Translations under genes and position numbers: made by a program
DNA from: CAZNSX01 sp964575845
Lineage (GTDB): Bacteria; UBA8248; CAZNSX01
Reading direction: 5' to 3'
DNA: 64,000 nucleotides
NCBI GenBank assembly: GCA_964575845.1
Contig: CAZNSX010000002.1
Location: 310,001 to 374,000 of the forward strand
Shown: one piece after another, positions 32,129 through 40,370 of the stretch
Layout: each line of letters begins with the position of its first letter
Position numbering within the stretch: position 1 is the first letter of the stretch
The notes under the pieces: model-generated
What the model was told of the DNA's origin: nothing
Databases searched by the model: none
What the model saw: the letters and a program-made list of their open reading frames with translations, nothing else

Positions 32129-32865
32129 ATAGACCCTCCGAGATAGACCTCTTGCACCTTCGCGTTCGAGCGGATCTGCTCCGGCGTGCCCTCGGCCAGG
32201 ACAGCCCCCTGATGCATCACCGTCACGGACTCGGCAATGTTCATCACCACGCTCATCTTGTGTTCCACCAGCACCACGGCCAACCCCTTGCCGATGTTCT
32301 TTATGAGGTTCATGGTCATCCCGGTCTCACCGGGGCTCATGCCCGCCGTGGGCTCATCGAGCAGCAGCAGCTTGGGCTCGGTGCCAAGAGCTATGCCTAT
32401 CTCCAGGTTGCGCTGCTCTCCGTGCGAAAGGTTCGCCGCGATCTCATCGCGTTTATCCAAGAGGTGCACCATCTCAAGGCAGCGCTCGGCCCGCTCGGCT
32501 GCTTTTCGAAGCTTTCCCGTCCGGCTCCAGAAATTGTATGTGGTACGACGGGATTGGGCAGCCACGCGGACGTTCTCGAAGATGGAGAGCATGGGGAAGA
32601 TGTTGGTTATCTGCCAGGACATGGCAACGCCCATCTGAGAGATCTCGTTGGCGGGCCAGCCCGTTATGTCCTTCCCCATGAAATAGACCTTGCCCGAGCT
32701 GGGTACAAGGTCCCCCGTGATCATCTTGAAGAAGGTGCTCTTTCCGGCGCCGTTCGGCCCTATGATGGCCTTCAGCTCATCGGTGTCAACGCTGAAGTCG
32801 ACGTGGTCCACTGCCTGCAGGCCTCCAAAATTCTTGCAGAGATTCTCTGTGCTCAGGACCGCCAT
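32125..32865 (-). CDS. livG: ABC transporter ATP-binding protein LivG (system 2)
   Basis: A 246-residue ATPase: Walker A GPNGAGKST, the Q-loop stretch MSWQITNIFPMLSIFENV, ABC signature LSHGEQRNLEIG, Walker B LLLLDEPTAGM and H-loop VLVEHKMSV. ATG 32865 has GGAGGGGG six bases upstream and is preferred over TTG 32880. A promoter candidate lies 230 bases upstream (33098-33127). It forms a two-gene unit with livF. Confidence 0.92.
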   Translation of the reverse strand: MAVLSTENLCKNFGGLQAVDHVDFSVDTDELKAIIGPNGAGKSTFFKMITGDLVPSSGKVYFMGKDITGWPANEISQMGVAMSWQITNIFPMLSIFENVRVAAQSRRTTYNFWSRTGKLRKAAERAERCLEMVHLLDKRDEIAANLSHGEQRNLEIGIALGTEPKLLLLDEPTAGMSPGETGMTMNLIKNIGKGLAVVLVEHKMSVVMNIAESVTVMHQGAVLAEGTPEQIRSNAKVQEVYLGGSI

Positions 32866-33097
32866 GCCACCCCCTCCCAAGGCTCAATTACACGATGAGA
32901 ACCCTTCCCACCGCCGAAAAACGCGGGATTACAGTAAAGGAAAGAGGGCTTCCGGAGTCGAAGAGGAACTGCCGGGAAGCTCGTCTGTGCTGTTCCCAGT
33001 GCCGTACCGCCCGGCAGTCCTTTTAGGTCCATAACCGACCTCAGGCTCACACCAGGAGGGCCGGAGATCGAGCCTATCTTATGCTCAGTCCGCGCTA

Positions 33098-33127
33098 AGC
33101 ATACCGAAAATGCCCGAATTCCGTCAA
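33098..33127 (-). promoter_or_regulatory. Candidate promoter for livGF (system 2)
   Basis: On the minus strand TTGACG (33122-33127), an 18-base spacer and TATGCT (33098-33103). It lies in the 465-base divergent region 32866-33330, which otherwise shows only a short GCTCA/TGAGC inverted repeat near 33189-33205 and no supportable gene. Confidence 0.4.
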
Positions 33128-33218
33128 GAAAAAACCCGGCACTAAAATATCAACTGGTTCGGATGATCCCCGCTCTTAAGGAGAAGCGCTCAACAAAGCT
33201 GAGCATTCAAAGAACTCG

Positions 33219-33247
33219 TTGACATGGAGGGCTTCTCAAAATAATCT
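33219..33247 (+). promoter_or_regulatory. Candidate promoter for second molybdoenzyme operon
   Basis: Consensus TTGACA (33219-33224), 17-base spacer and TAATCT (33242-33247), about 85 bases before the enzyme ATG at 33331. The -35 is perfect; the -10 keeps only T, A and final T. Confidence 0.45.
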
Positions 33248-33330
33248 CAAGATCTGGGAAAGTGCGGGTTCACTCTTTCCGGGAGACTGCTCTTTTCCGC
33301 TGAAGCCAACGACAAAAACCGGAGGCCGGG

Positions 33331-35529
33331 ATGAAGCTCCCTCACGAGGAAGGAGTCAAGATTACCCGAAGCATTTGCTGGAGCGCGCCCGGCTGCCACG
33401 GCGGCTGCGGCCTTCTGCTTTACGTGCGAGACGGGCGCCTGCTGAAGGTGGAGGGAAACCCGGAGGACCCACATAACCAGGGCCGCCTCTGCGTCCGGGC
33501 CCTCTCCATCCCCAAGGTCTTGAACCACCCGGACCGGCTGCGCCACCCGATAATAAGAGCCGGAGGGCGGGGCGAGGGGAAGTGGGAGCGGGTCAGCTGG
33601 GAGGAGGCTTATGACCATATCTTCAATGAGCTGACCCGCATCAAGGAGAGCTGGGGAGCCGAGAGCGTCGTCTTCTTCCACGGCACGGGCCGCGATGTAA
33701 TAGCCTATGAGAGCCGCCTCGCCTACTCTTTCGGGAGCCCCAACGTGGCTGCGCCGCTCGCGGGAAACGCCTGCTACCTTCCAAAGATGGCCAGCATGAA
33801 TATCATCACAGGTGACTTCGCTGTTGCCGACTGTTCCCAGTATTTTCCAGACCGCTATGAGAACCCCCAATGGAGGCGACCCGAGTGCCTGCTCATCTGG
33901 GGCAATGACCCCGTCCGCACAAACCCCGACGGGTTCTTCGGCCACTGGGTCATGGACTGCCTGAGAAGGGGCACAAAGCTCATAACAGTAGACCCGCGCC
34001 TCACCCATACGGCTTCGCGAAGTGAGTTCTGGCTCCAGCTGAGACCCGCCACTGACGCGGCCCTGGCGCTCGGCCTGCTGAACGTCATCATCGAGGAGGG
34101 TCTTTATGACGAGGCCTTTATCGAGAGGTGGACCCACGGCTTTGAGAAGCTAAGAGAGAGGGCGGCAGAGTACCCGCCCGAGCGTGCCGCCGAGATCACC
34201 TGGGTCCCGGCAGAGATGATAGTGGAGGCGGCCAGGCTCTACGCGCGGAGCAAGCCCGCGGCCATCCAGTGGGGCCTCGGCACCGATATGGCCAAGGAGT
34301 GCATGGGAACTCTCCACGCACTCCAGTGCCTCTGGACCATCACGGGAAACCTGGATATCCCGGGGGGCAACATAATAGTGAAGCCCCCCTTGGGTGTCTC
34401 CCAGCCCTGGGGAGGGGGCTGGGGCTTTGAGGAGTTCTTGAGCCCCGAGCAGCAGGCCAAGAGGATAGGCGCTGGGGAGTTTCCCATGTACGGAAAACCC
34501 CGCGTCTACGCCCAGCCAGATGTCACGATAGAGCAGATGCTCACCGGAGAGCCCTATCCCATAAAGGGGGCCTGGATCCAGACGACAAACCCGCTTGCCT
34601 GCATGGCCGCCGACCCGAGGCGCATCTACGAGGCCCTCCTCAAGCTTGATTTCATCGTGGGGGTGGACCTCTTCATGACACCCACCCTTCAGGCCGTGGC
34701 GGATATCGTGCTCCCGGCCGCCGGGGCCGCCGAGCGGGACGGCGTGAGGGCCCTCTGGTACTGCGTCGCGGCCATAAACAAGGCGGCGGAGCCTGGCGAG
34801 TGCAAGTCTGATATGGAAATCTGCCTCGAGATGGGAAGGCGCTTCAACCCTCCGGCCTGGCCGTGGGAGACGGTTCAAGAAATGTTCGACCACATAGTCT
34901 CCCCCACGGGACTCACGTTTAGAGAGCTCTCTGAGAGGGGCTGGGTCTATCCCCGCTTTGAATACAGGAAGTACGAGAAGGGGCTCCTGAGGGAGGACGG
35001 AAAGCCAGGCTTCAATACCCCTACGGGAAAGGTGGAGCTATATTCCACTCTGTGTGAGGGGTGGGGCCACGAGGCCCTCCCCTATTATGAGGAGCCCGAG
35101 GAGAGCCCCTTGGGAAGCCCTGAACTTGCCGGGGAATTTCCCCTGATCCTTATCACCGGCGTCCCCAAGAGCTGGGCCTTCTTCCACTCCGAGGAGCGCC
35201 AGGTGAACCAGCTCAGGGAAATTCACCCGGACCCCCTGGTTGAGCTCCATCCCGAGACCGCGGCCGGGCTCGGGATAGGAGATGGCGATTGGGTCTACAT
35301 AGAAAACCAGAGGGGAAGGTGCAGGCAGAGGGCCAGGGTCACCCCCATCATCCACCCCAGGGTCGTTGCCGCGCAGCACGGCTGGTGGTTTCCCGAGAGG
35401 GAGGGCAGCGCGCCCGAGCTCTACGGGGTGTGGGATTCTAACATAAATCTTCTCGTGCCCATGCAATATGGCAGAAGCGGCTACGGCGCGCCTTACCGGG
35501 CCCTTCTCTGCAAGGTCTATAAGGCCTGA
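33331..35529 (+). CDS. Molybdopterin/tungsten enzyme, acetylene-hydratase-like subfamily
   Basis: A 732-residue cytoplasmic (no Tat or Sec signal) member of the DMSO reductase family. The Fe4S4 ligands are C16-x5-C22-x3-C26-x27-C54; the first gap is longer than the usual x2. A cysteine in AGNACYLPK is the probable metal ligand. The C-terminal half (TPTGKVELYS, ALPYYEEPEE, PDPLVELHPETA) resembles acetylene hydratase and related tungsten enzymes more than respiratory reductases. GGAGG precedes the ATG. It is followed after 12 bases by a two-cluster ferredoxin, so unlike acetylene hydratase it probably does redox chemistry. The substrate is unknown. Confidence 0.82.
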   Translation: MKLPHEEGVKITRSICWSAPGCHGGCGLLLYVRDGRLLKVEGNPEDPHNQGRLCVRALSIPKVLNHPDRLRHPIIRAGGRGEGKWERVSWEEAYDHIFNELTRIKESWGAESVVFFHGTGRDVIAYESRLAYSFGSPNVAAPLAGNACYLPKMASMNIITGDFAVADCSQYFPDRYENPQWRRPECLLIWGNDPVRTNPDGFFGHWVMDCLRRGTKLITVDPRLTHTASRSEFWLQLRPATDAALALGLLNVIIEEGLYDEAFIERWTHGFEKLRERAAEYPPERAAEITWVPAEMIVEAARLYARSKPAAIQWGLGTDMAKECMGTLHALQCLWTITGNLDIPGGNIIVKPPLGVSQPWGGGWGFEEFLSPEQQAKRIGAGEFPMYGKPRVYAQPDVTIEQMLTGEPYPIKGAWIQTTNPLACMAADPRRIYEALLKLDFIVGVDLFMTPTLQAVADIVLPAAGAAERDGVRALWYCVAAINKAAEPGECKSDMEICLEMGRRFNPPAWPWETVQEMFDHIVSPTGLTFRELSERGWVYPRFEYRKYEKGLLREDGKPGFNTPTGKVELYSTLCEGWGHEALPYYEEPEESPLGSPELAGEFPLILITGVPKSWAFFHSEERQVNQLREIHPDPLVELHPETAAGLGIGDGDWVYIENQRGRCRQRARVTPIIHPRVVAAQHGWWFPEREGSAPELYGVWDSNINLLVPMQYGRSGYGAPYRALLCKVYKA

Positions 35530-35541
35530 GGGAGCGAGAGA

Positions 35542-35877
35542 GTGGCAAAGTATGGCCTTCTCATAGAGTACGAGGACTGCACCGGCTGCCACACCTGCGA
35601 GATAGCCTGCAAGGAAGAGCACGGCTATGGTGTCGGCGAGTGGGGGATAAAGCTCGTGGAGCTAGCGCCCGCGAGGGTTGGACAAAGCGCCTCCTCTCTC
35701 CTGAACCTCCCCGTCCCCACAGAGCTCTGCGACCTCTGCGAGAGGAGGACCAAGGCCGGGGACCTTCCCTCATGCGTCAGGCACTGCCAGGCGGCAATTA
35801 TAAGGTTCGGAACGCTTGCGGAACTCTCCCGCTTTCAGCAGCTAAAGCCAAAGACCGTTATCTGGGCGCCCCGCTGA
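35542..35877 (+). CDS. Two-cluster ferredoxin subunit of the second molybdoenzyme
   Basis: A 111-residue cytoplasmic electron carrier with DCTGCHTCEIACK near the N-terminus and CDLC followed by CVRHC in the second half, enough for two [4Fe-4S] clusters. It looks like a shortened DmsB/HybA-type subunit, since those usually hold four clusters in about 200 residues. Translation starts at GTG 35542. It lies 12 bases after the catalytic gene and 7 bases before the orphan Fe4S4-domain gene, so all three are one operon. Confidence 0.83.
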   Translation: MAKYGLLIEYEDCTGCHTCEIACKEEHGYGVGEWGIKLVELAPARVGQSASSLLNLPVPTELCDLCERRTKAGDLPSCVRHCQAAIIRFGTLAELSRFQQLKPKTVIWAPR

Positions 35878-35884
35878 GGCTCAA

Positions 35885-36133
35885 ATGGCAAGAAGGGTCA
35901 AGGCTTCCAAAGGAAAAGAGGCGAAAACCCTTAAGGTCGCCTGCCTTTTCTGCCCCTGCAGGTGCGGGGCCATAATCCACCTCGAAGACAGCCGAATCCT
36001 CAGAGTGGAAGGAGACCCCGGGCATCCCGTGAGCATGGGCTGGACCTGCGCCCGCGGGAGGGCCGCCACCGCCCGCCTTTACCGGGAAGGACTCTATGAT
36101 AGGGAGAGGCTGCTCGCCCCAGCGCGGAGGTAG
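35885..36133 (+). CDS. Free-standing molybdopterin-oxidoreductase Fe4S4 domain (82 aa)
   Basis: An 82-residue protein that consists only of the N-terminal iron-sulfur domain of a DMSO-reductase-family enzyme: C20-x2-C23-x3-C27-x27-C55, followed by the usual RILRVEGDP and a Tyr/Arg-rich end. It stops where the next enzyme domain would begin, and no continuation is found in any frame before the opposite-strand glycosyltransferase. It starts 7 bases after the ferredoxin gene. Either it is a truncated second catalytic gene, cut when the 36.1-38.8 kb segment arrived, or it works as a small extra electron-transfer subunit. An intact reading frame with all ligands kept makes the second possible. Confidence 0.7.
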   Translation: MARRVKASKGKEAKTLKVACLFCPCRCGAIIHLEDSRILRVEGDPGHPVSMGWTCARGRAATARLYREGLYDRERLLAPARR

Positions 36134-36156
36134 GCGTCCGTTCCTTCGGGGCTTCT

Positions 36157-37323
36157 TCAGCCCCATAATCGGCTATAAACGGAGAGCACTTTGTCCGCGA
36201 CCCCGTCCCAGCTGAAAGCTGTTTCGACGGCAGTCCTTCCGTTTTTCCCCATCCATCTCGCCCGCTCCAAGTCTGAAAAGAGAGTGACTAACCCTCGGGC
36301 TATGGAATCCGGGTTGGGGTCAATTTTCAGCCCATTGACCTCGTGCCAGACATATTCATTCGGCCCCCCGTTGTTCGTGACGACTACGGGCTTCCCAGCG
36401 CTCCAGGCCTCGAGCACGACAATGCCGAAGGGCTCATTGCGGCTCGGCACGCATACGACGTCGCATGCCTTAAAAAGCTCAACCAATTCAGGCCCGGTCT
36501 TGAATCCCAGAAAACGGGTTGAATCCATAATTTCGAGTTCTCCCGCACGCCGTTCAATCGAGGTGCGCATCTCGCCATCGCCGGCGAATACGAATTTAAC
36601 ACGAGGATAATCTTTGAGGATTGAGGGGATGGCCTCGACCAAGAGGTCGGGGCCTTTCTGCTCGACCATGCGGCCGGCGAACAGGACCATCGGGTCAGTG
36701 GGGCCGATCCTGTACCGCTTTTTGACTCCTCCCGGGGCGATCGGGCCATCGAAAAGGTGTGCATCAACGCCGTTGAAAATAACCGTAATTTTCCAGTCGG
36801 GAACCTCATACATCCACATGACCTCTTTTCTGATTGAATCCGAGACCGCTATGACTCGATCCGCCCAGTATGTCCCCGCCCTTTCCTCTTCGCGGATGCG
36901 AGCCGAGGGACCGTCGTAGAACACGTTCCCGCAGCGGCCATATTCGGTCGAGTGGATGGTCAGAACCCCCTTTCGCCCGCGGCCCTGTTTGACCCATATC
37001 ATCGCATTTGCCGCCAGCCAATCATGCGCATGAATCACATCAAAGGGGCCGATAAAGTCTTCGGTCTGGAAGAGATGGTCCACAAATGACCGACACATAT
37101 TCTTTACTTCTTCGATAAAGTCATGGTTCAGGGGAAATGCGCAGCGGTGATAACGGACTCCGTTAATTAAGTCATAATGTCGTTGGCCTTCCCCGATCCG
37201 GGTGAACACATGCACCTCATGACCTTTCCGGTCAAGCCCCGCCGCCAGCTCAGTAACGTGAACAGCGAGGCCCCCGACATGAATCGATTGAAGTGTCTCC
37301 CAGGCCAACAAAGCTATGCGCAT
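36157..37323 (-). CDS. Glycosyltransferase family 4 protein (glycogen-synthase-like)
   Basis: A 388-residue GT-B enzyme that transfers a sugar from a nucleotide donor. The N-lobe has VGGLAVHVTELAAGL and VIHAHDWLAANAM; the C-lobe has VLFAGRMVEQKGPDLLVEA and the EX7E donor site in PSRNEPFGIVVLEAWSAGKP. This domain pattern resembles bacterial and archaeal glycogen synthases and related sugar transferases. No ribosome site is obvious at ATG 37323. It stands alone between a truncated Mo-enzyme domain and the aldolase relic, in a region of patchy, lower G+C than its neighbours. The acceptor is unknown. Confidence 0.88.
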   Translation of the reverse strand: MRIALLAWETLQSIHVGGLAVHVTELAAGLDRKGHEVHVFTRIGEGQRHYDLINGVRYHRCAFPLNHDFIEEVKNMCRSFVDHLFQTEDFIGPFDVIHAHDWLAANAMIWVKQGRGRKGVLTIHSTEYGRCGNVFYDGPSARIREEERAGTYWADRVIAVSDSIRKEVMWMYEVPDWKITVIFNGVDAHLFDGPIAPGGVKKRYRIGPTDPMVLFAGRMVEQKGPDLLVEAIPSILKDYPRVKFVFAGDGEMRTSIERRAGELEIMDSTRFLGFKTGPELVELFKACDVVCVPSRNEPFGIVVLEAWSAGKPVVVTNNGGPNEYVWHEVNGLKIDPNPDSIARGLVTLFSDLERARWMGKNGRTAVETAFSWDGVADKVLSVYSRLWG

Positions 37324-37387
37324 GATAGAAAATATCCGAGATGGTCCCGCAGAGTATCGGACGTGTTACCGTCTTATCTCCCACAGG

Positions 37388-37480
37388 TTAACGAAACATC
37401 ACGCGGCCAGCGATCTCAAAAACCCCCTCTATACTCTCCCCTTTCATGCCGTAGAGCGCTTCGCGGGTGAAGAAGGCAAA
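37388..37480 (-). pseudogene. Relic of the 3' end of a D-threonine-aldolase-type gene
   Basis: About 90 bases match the 3' end of the intact gene at 38822-39934 with roughly 80% identity overall and about 86% over the last 69 bases, including the stop codon. Translated, the last 22 residues (LYGMKGESIEGVFEIAGRVM plus FR) agree with the intact protein at 18 positions. The similarity ends within a few bases of the kbl stop codon (37482). There is no start or body, so it is a remnant. It marks an old duplication or insertion event around kbl. Confidence 0.75.
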
Positions 37481-37481
37481 T

Positions 37482-38666
37482 TCATACAACCCCGTATTTC
37501 TTACCGACTTTTTCAAAAGCATCAATGGCCTTATCCAACTCTTCTCTGCTATGGGCTGCTGAAATCTGAACCCTGATCCTTGCTTCTCCCTTGGGCACAA
37601 CCGGATAGCTAAAGCCTATCACGTAGATCCCTTCATCAAGTAAGTCCTTAGCCACATCCTGTGCTAATTTTGCATCTCTCAACATAATAGGCACAATGGG
37701 GTGGCTCCCCGGTTTAATCTCAAAACCAGCTTGTGCCATTTTAATCCTGAAGTAATCTGTATTATCGCGCAATTTCTCCCTCAAATCATCAGCCTCCCTG
37801 ATAATCTGAACCGCTTTGATGGAGGCATATACTATCGGAGGGGCAAGTGTGTTGGAGAATAAGTAAGGTCTTGATTTTTGCCTTAAATACTCTATGATCT
37901 TCGACCGACCCGTTGTAAAACCGCCTGAGGCGCCTCCCATCGCCTTACCCAGTGTACTCGTAATAATATCAACCCTGTCCATAACACCATGGACCTCTCC
38001 GCTGCCTTTTCCGGTCTTACCTACAAAGCCCATGGCATGAGAATCATCGACCATAACCAAAGCATCATATTTCTCAGCCAGGGAAGTAATATTTTTGAGG
38101 CCGGCTATATCCCCATCCATGCTGAATACACCATCGGTAGCTATAAGCCTCGTCCTGAAGTTTTTTGACCCTTTCAATTTATCTTCCAGCTCATTCATGT
38201 CAGCATGCTTGAATACTTTCCTTTCCGCCTTGCAAAGCCTTATCCCGTCGATTATACTCGCATGATTCAAAGCATCACTAATAACAACATCCTCTTTGGA
38301 TAACAAAGCCTCGAATAATCCACCATTGGCATCAAAACATGAAGAATAAAGTATTGTATCATCAGTATCCAAGAAATAGGAAATCTTACCTTCTAAGTCT
38401 TTATGTATATCCTGTGTGCCACAGATGAATCTGACAGATGACATGCCAAAGCCATATCTGTCCATACCTTCTTTCGCAGCTTCGATTAATCTCTTGTCAG
38501 AAGCCAGGCCAAGGTAGTTATTAGCGCAGAAATTTAATACCACCTTTTTGGCAACCTTTATTCTAGGACCCTGTGGGGTTGAAATAAGCCTTTCAGCTTT
38601 GTATAGTCCTTCCTTCCTAATATCATCTAACTCTTCTTCTAATATGGAATGGACTTTGTTGTACAT
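37482..38666 (-). CDS. kbl: Glycine C-acetyltransferase (2-amino-3-ketobutyrate CoA ligase)
   Basis: A 394-residue PLP enzyme of the alpha-oxoamine synthase family that cleaves 2-amino-3-oxobutyrate with CoA to glycine and acetyl-CoA, the second step of threonine breakdown. ANNYLGLA near the start, DDSHAMGF and the PLP-lysine motif STLGKAMGG are present and the length is standard. GGAGG precedes the ATG by nine bases. No threonine dehydrogenase lies nearby. Base composition stands out: about 35% G+C in 38161-38220 against about 67% in 40381-40440. It lies between an intact DSD1-type gene and a relic of one, which together suggest horizontal acquisition. Confidence 0.93.
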   Translation of the reverse strand: MYNKVHSILEEELDDIRKEGLYKAERLISTPQGPRIKVAKKVVLNFCANNYLGLASDKRLIEAAKEGMDRYGFGMSSVRFICGTQDIHKDLEGKISYFLDTDDTILYSSCFDANGGLFEALLSKEDVVISDALNHASIIDGIRLCKAERKVFKHADMNELEDKLKGSKNFRTRLIATDGVFSMDGDIAGLKNITSLAEKYDALVMVDDSHAMGFVGKTGKGSGEVHGVMDRVDIITSTLGKAMGGASGGFTTGRSKIIEYLRQKSRPYLFSNTLAPPIVYASIKAVQIIREADDLREKLRDNTDYFRIKMAQAGFEIKPGSHPIVPIMLRDAKLAQDVAKDLLDEGIYVIGFSYPVVPKGEARIRVQISAAHSREELDKAIDAFEKVGKKYGVV

Positions 38667-38821
38667 TTTTACCTACCTCCGCAGGGAATAAAATGAAAGC
38701 GGTTCAAGCCACCTGAGAATCAAAATATCTCGTTCCGTGATCGTCCCTAGATATCCACAATGACCATGGGAGAGAAGTTTTTGCAGAGGCCATCCGCTGA
38801 GTGAAGGGGGAAATTCCGCAT

Positions 38822-39934
38822 CTAACGAAACATCCCCCGGCCCGCGATCTCAAAGACGGCCTCTATCCTCTCCCCTCTCATACCGTAGAGCCTGTCGTGG
38901 AGGGAGAAGGTGGTGCACCCATGGCCGGGGATGAGCTCCACCTTGTCTCCCGGCCTTAGGTCGGGCTCGGGGTCGGTGAGGCTGAGGATGCAGTGCTCCT
39001 CATTGAGGCTTTTGAATTCAATACCCCTGCTCTCTTCCTTAAAGACAGGAAAGCCGAACCAGAGGAAATCCGGCGTAGTCGATTTAAGGCCCGTATCCAG
39101 GATGGCCCTCTCTTTTACGGGCCGGCTCATGACGCTTGTGAGGATGCTGAGCGCATTGCGGAACTCGGGCACAATATTCTTATACCTGGCATCCATGGTG
39201 AGGTAGGAGCCGGGCTGGATTTCGGTCACGCCGGGGAAGTTCCCGTCGATATCGTAAGTGCCGGTGCCGCCCGCGCTGCAGACCTCAACCTCGATCCCCT
39301 TCTTCTCAAGGAGCTTTCGGGTCTCGATGAGCATCCCCGTGGCCTTCCGTGCGCCCGCCTCCCGCTTCTCCCTATCCTCCTCAAACATGATGGGGCCCAT
39401 ATAACCCATGAGGCCGCGGAAGCTGAGGCCCGGAGAGGATAGGACTTTCTGGCTTAGCTCCAAACCCGGCTCGCCCGGCTCGACCCCACACCTGTTGTGG
39501 CCCACGTTAAGCTCCACCAGCAGGTTGAGATCAACCCCTCCGGCCACCGCTGCCTCCGAGAGGTCCCTTATATTCCTGGCGTCATCGACACATACTATGA
39601 CCATTGCCCGCTTTGAGAGCTCGACGAGTCTCCTTATCTTCTCCGGGGTCACGAGCTCGTACGTGATGAGGATGTTATCCAGCCCGTGCTCGGCAAAGAC
39701 CTCCGCCTCCTCCAGCTTCTGGCAGGTTATGCCGATGGCCCCTTCGGCCACCTGCCTTCGGGCGAGCTCGGGCACCTTGTGAGTCTTTATGTGCGGCCTT
39801 AAGTTGCAGCCCGCGCCCCTGCAGAAATCCGCCATTCGCTTGAGGTTCCTCTCCATGAGGTCCATATCAAGGAGCAGGGCGGGAGTATCGATCTCCAGCT
39901 TATGAGTCCCCAGGGGCTCTATCGGGCGGCTCAC
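38822..39934 (-). CDS. DSD1-family PLP enzyme (D-threonine aldolase / D-serine dehydratase-like)
   Basis: A 370-residue fold-type III PLP enzyme with an alanine-racemase-like barrel. PLP-binding lysine is in RPHIKTHK (about residue 50); GLMGYMGP and CSAGGTGTYD form the phosphate site. The C-terminal PGHGCTTFSLHD supplies the His-Cys metal ligands typical of D-threonine aldolase and eukaryotic-type D-serine dehydratase. GTG 39934 has GGAGG seven bases upstream. It is the last gene of a run with RidA and the hydantoinase pair, suggesting breakdown of D-amino acids or their ring-closed derivatives. The exact amino acid is open. Confidence 0.88.
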   Translation of the reverse strand: MSRPIEPLGTHKLEIDTPALLLDMDLMERNLKRMADFCRGAGCNLRPHIKTHKVPELARRQVAEGAIGITCQKLEEAEVFAEHGLDNILITYELVTPEKIRRLVELSKRAMVIVCVDDARNIRDLSEAAVAGGVDLNLLVELNVGHNRCGVEPGEPGLELSQKVLSSPGLSFRGLMGYMGPIMFEEDREKREAGARKATGMLIETRKLLEKKGIEVEVCSAGGTGTYDIDGNFPGVTEIQPGSYLTMDARYKNIVPEFRNALSILTSVMSRPVKERAILDTGLKSTTPDFLWFGFPVFKEESRGIEFKSLNEEHCILSLTDPEPDLRPGDKVELIPGHGCTTFSLHDRLYGMRGERIEAVFEIAGRGMFR

Positions 39935-39959
39935 GGCATAACCTCCTTTCTTCCCTTCC

Positions 39960-40370
39960 TCATATCACTGCCACCGCCTCCACCTCCACGAGCAGGTCCG
40001 GGTCCATGAGAGCCTCGACCTGGACGAGGGTGCTCGCGGGAAAATCCCTTGAGATGTAGCGGCGGCGGACCTCGCTTATCTTGCCGTATTCCTCAGACTT
40101 CGTGACTCTCTTGGTCACGAAGTTCGTTATCTTCACTATGTTCTCCATTCCGGCGCCGGCCTCATTCAGGATGGCTTTGATGTTCTCCATGATGCGCTCG
40201 TACTGGGCTCCGATATCACCCTTTCCCACCACCTTCCCCTGGGCGTCCCAGGCCACCTGGCCGGCAATGAAAAGAAGCGTCCCCTCCGCCTTCACCCCGT
40301 GCGAGTAAGGGCCTATGGGAGGGCCGATTTTCCTGTGAAGCGCCTGAGAGGCTACTATTTCCTTTTTCAT
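39960..40370 (-). CDS. RidA (YjgF/YER057c/UK114) family enamine/imine deaminase
   Basis: A 136-residue protein of the RidA family, trimeric proteins that hydrolyse reactive enamines made by PLP enzymes. GPYSHGVKAEGTLLFIAGQVAWD at the start and an ending of ASTLVQVEALMDPDLLVEVEA fit the family; the family arginine is in the segment before ASTLVQ. ATG 40370 has AGGAGGG upstream and overlaps the hydantoinase B stop by four bases (ATGA); a longer reading from 40490 is an overlap artefact. Association with the PLP enzyme downstream makes chemical sense, since 2-aminoacrylate-type intermediates would form there. Confidence 0.9.
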   Translation of the reverse strand: MKKEIVASQALHRKIGPPIGPYSHGVKAEGTLLFIAGQVAWDAQGKVVGKGDIGAQYERIMENIKAILNEAGAGMENIVKITNFVTKRVTKSEEYGKISEVRRRYISRDFPASTLVQVEALMDPDLLVEVEAVAVI

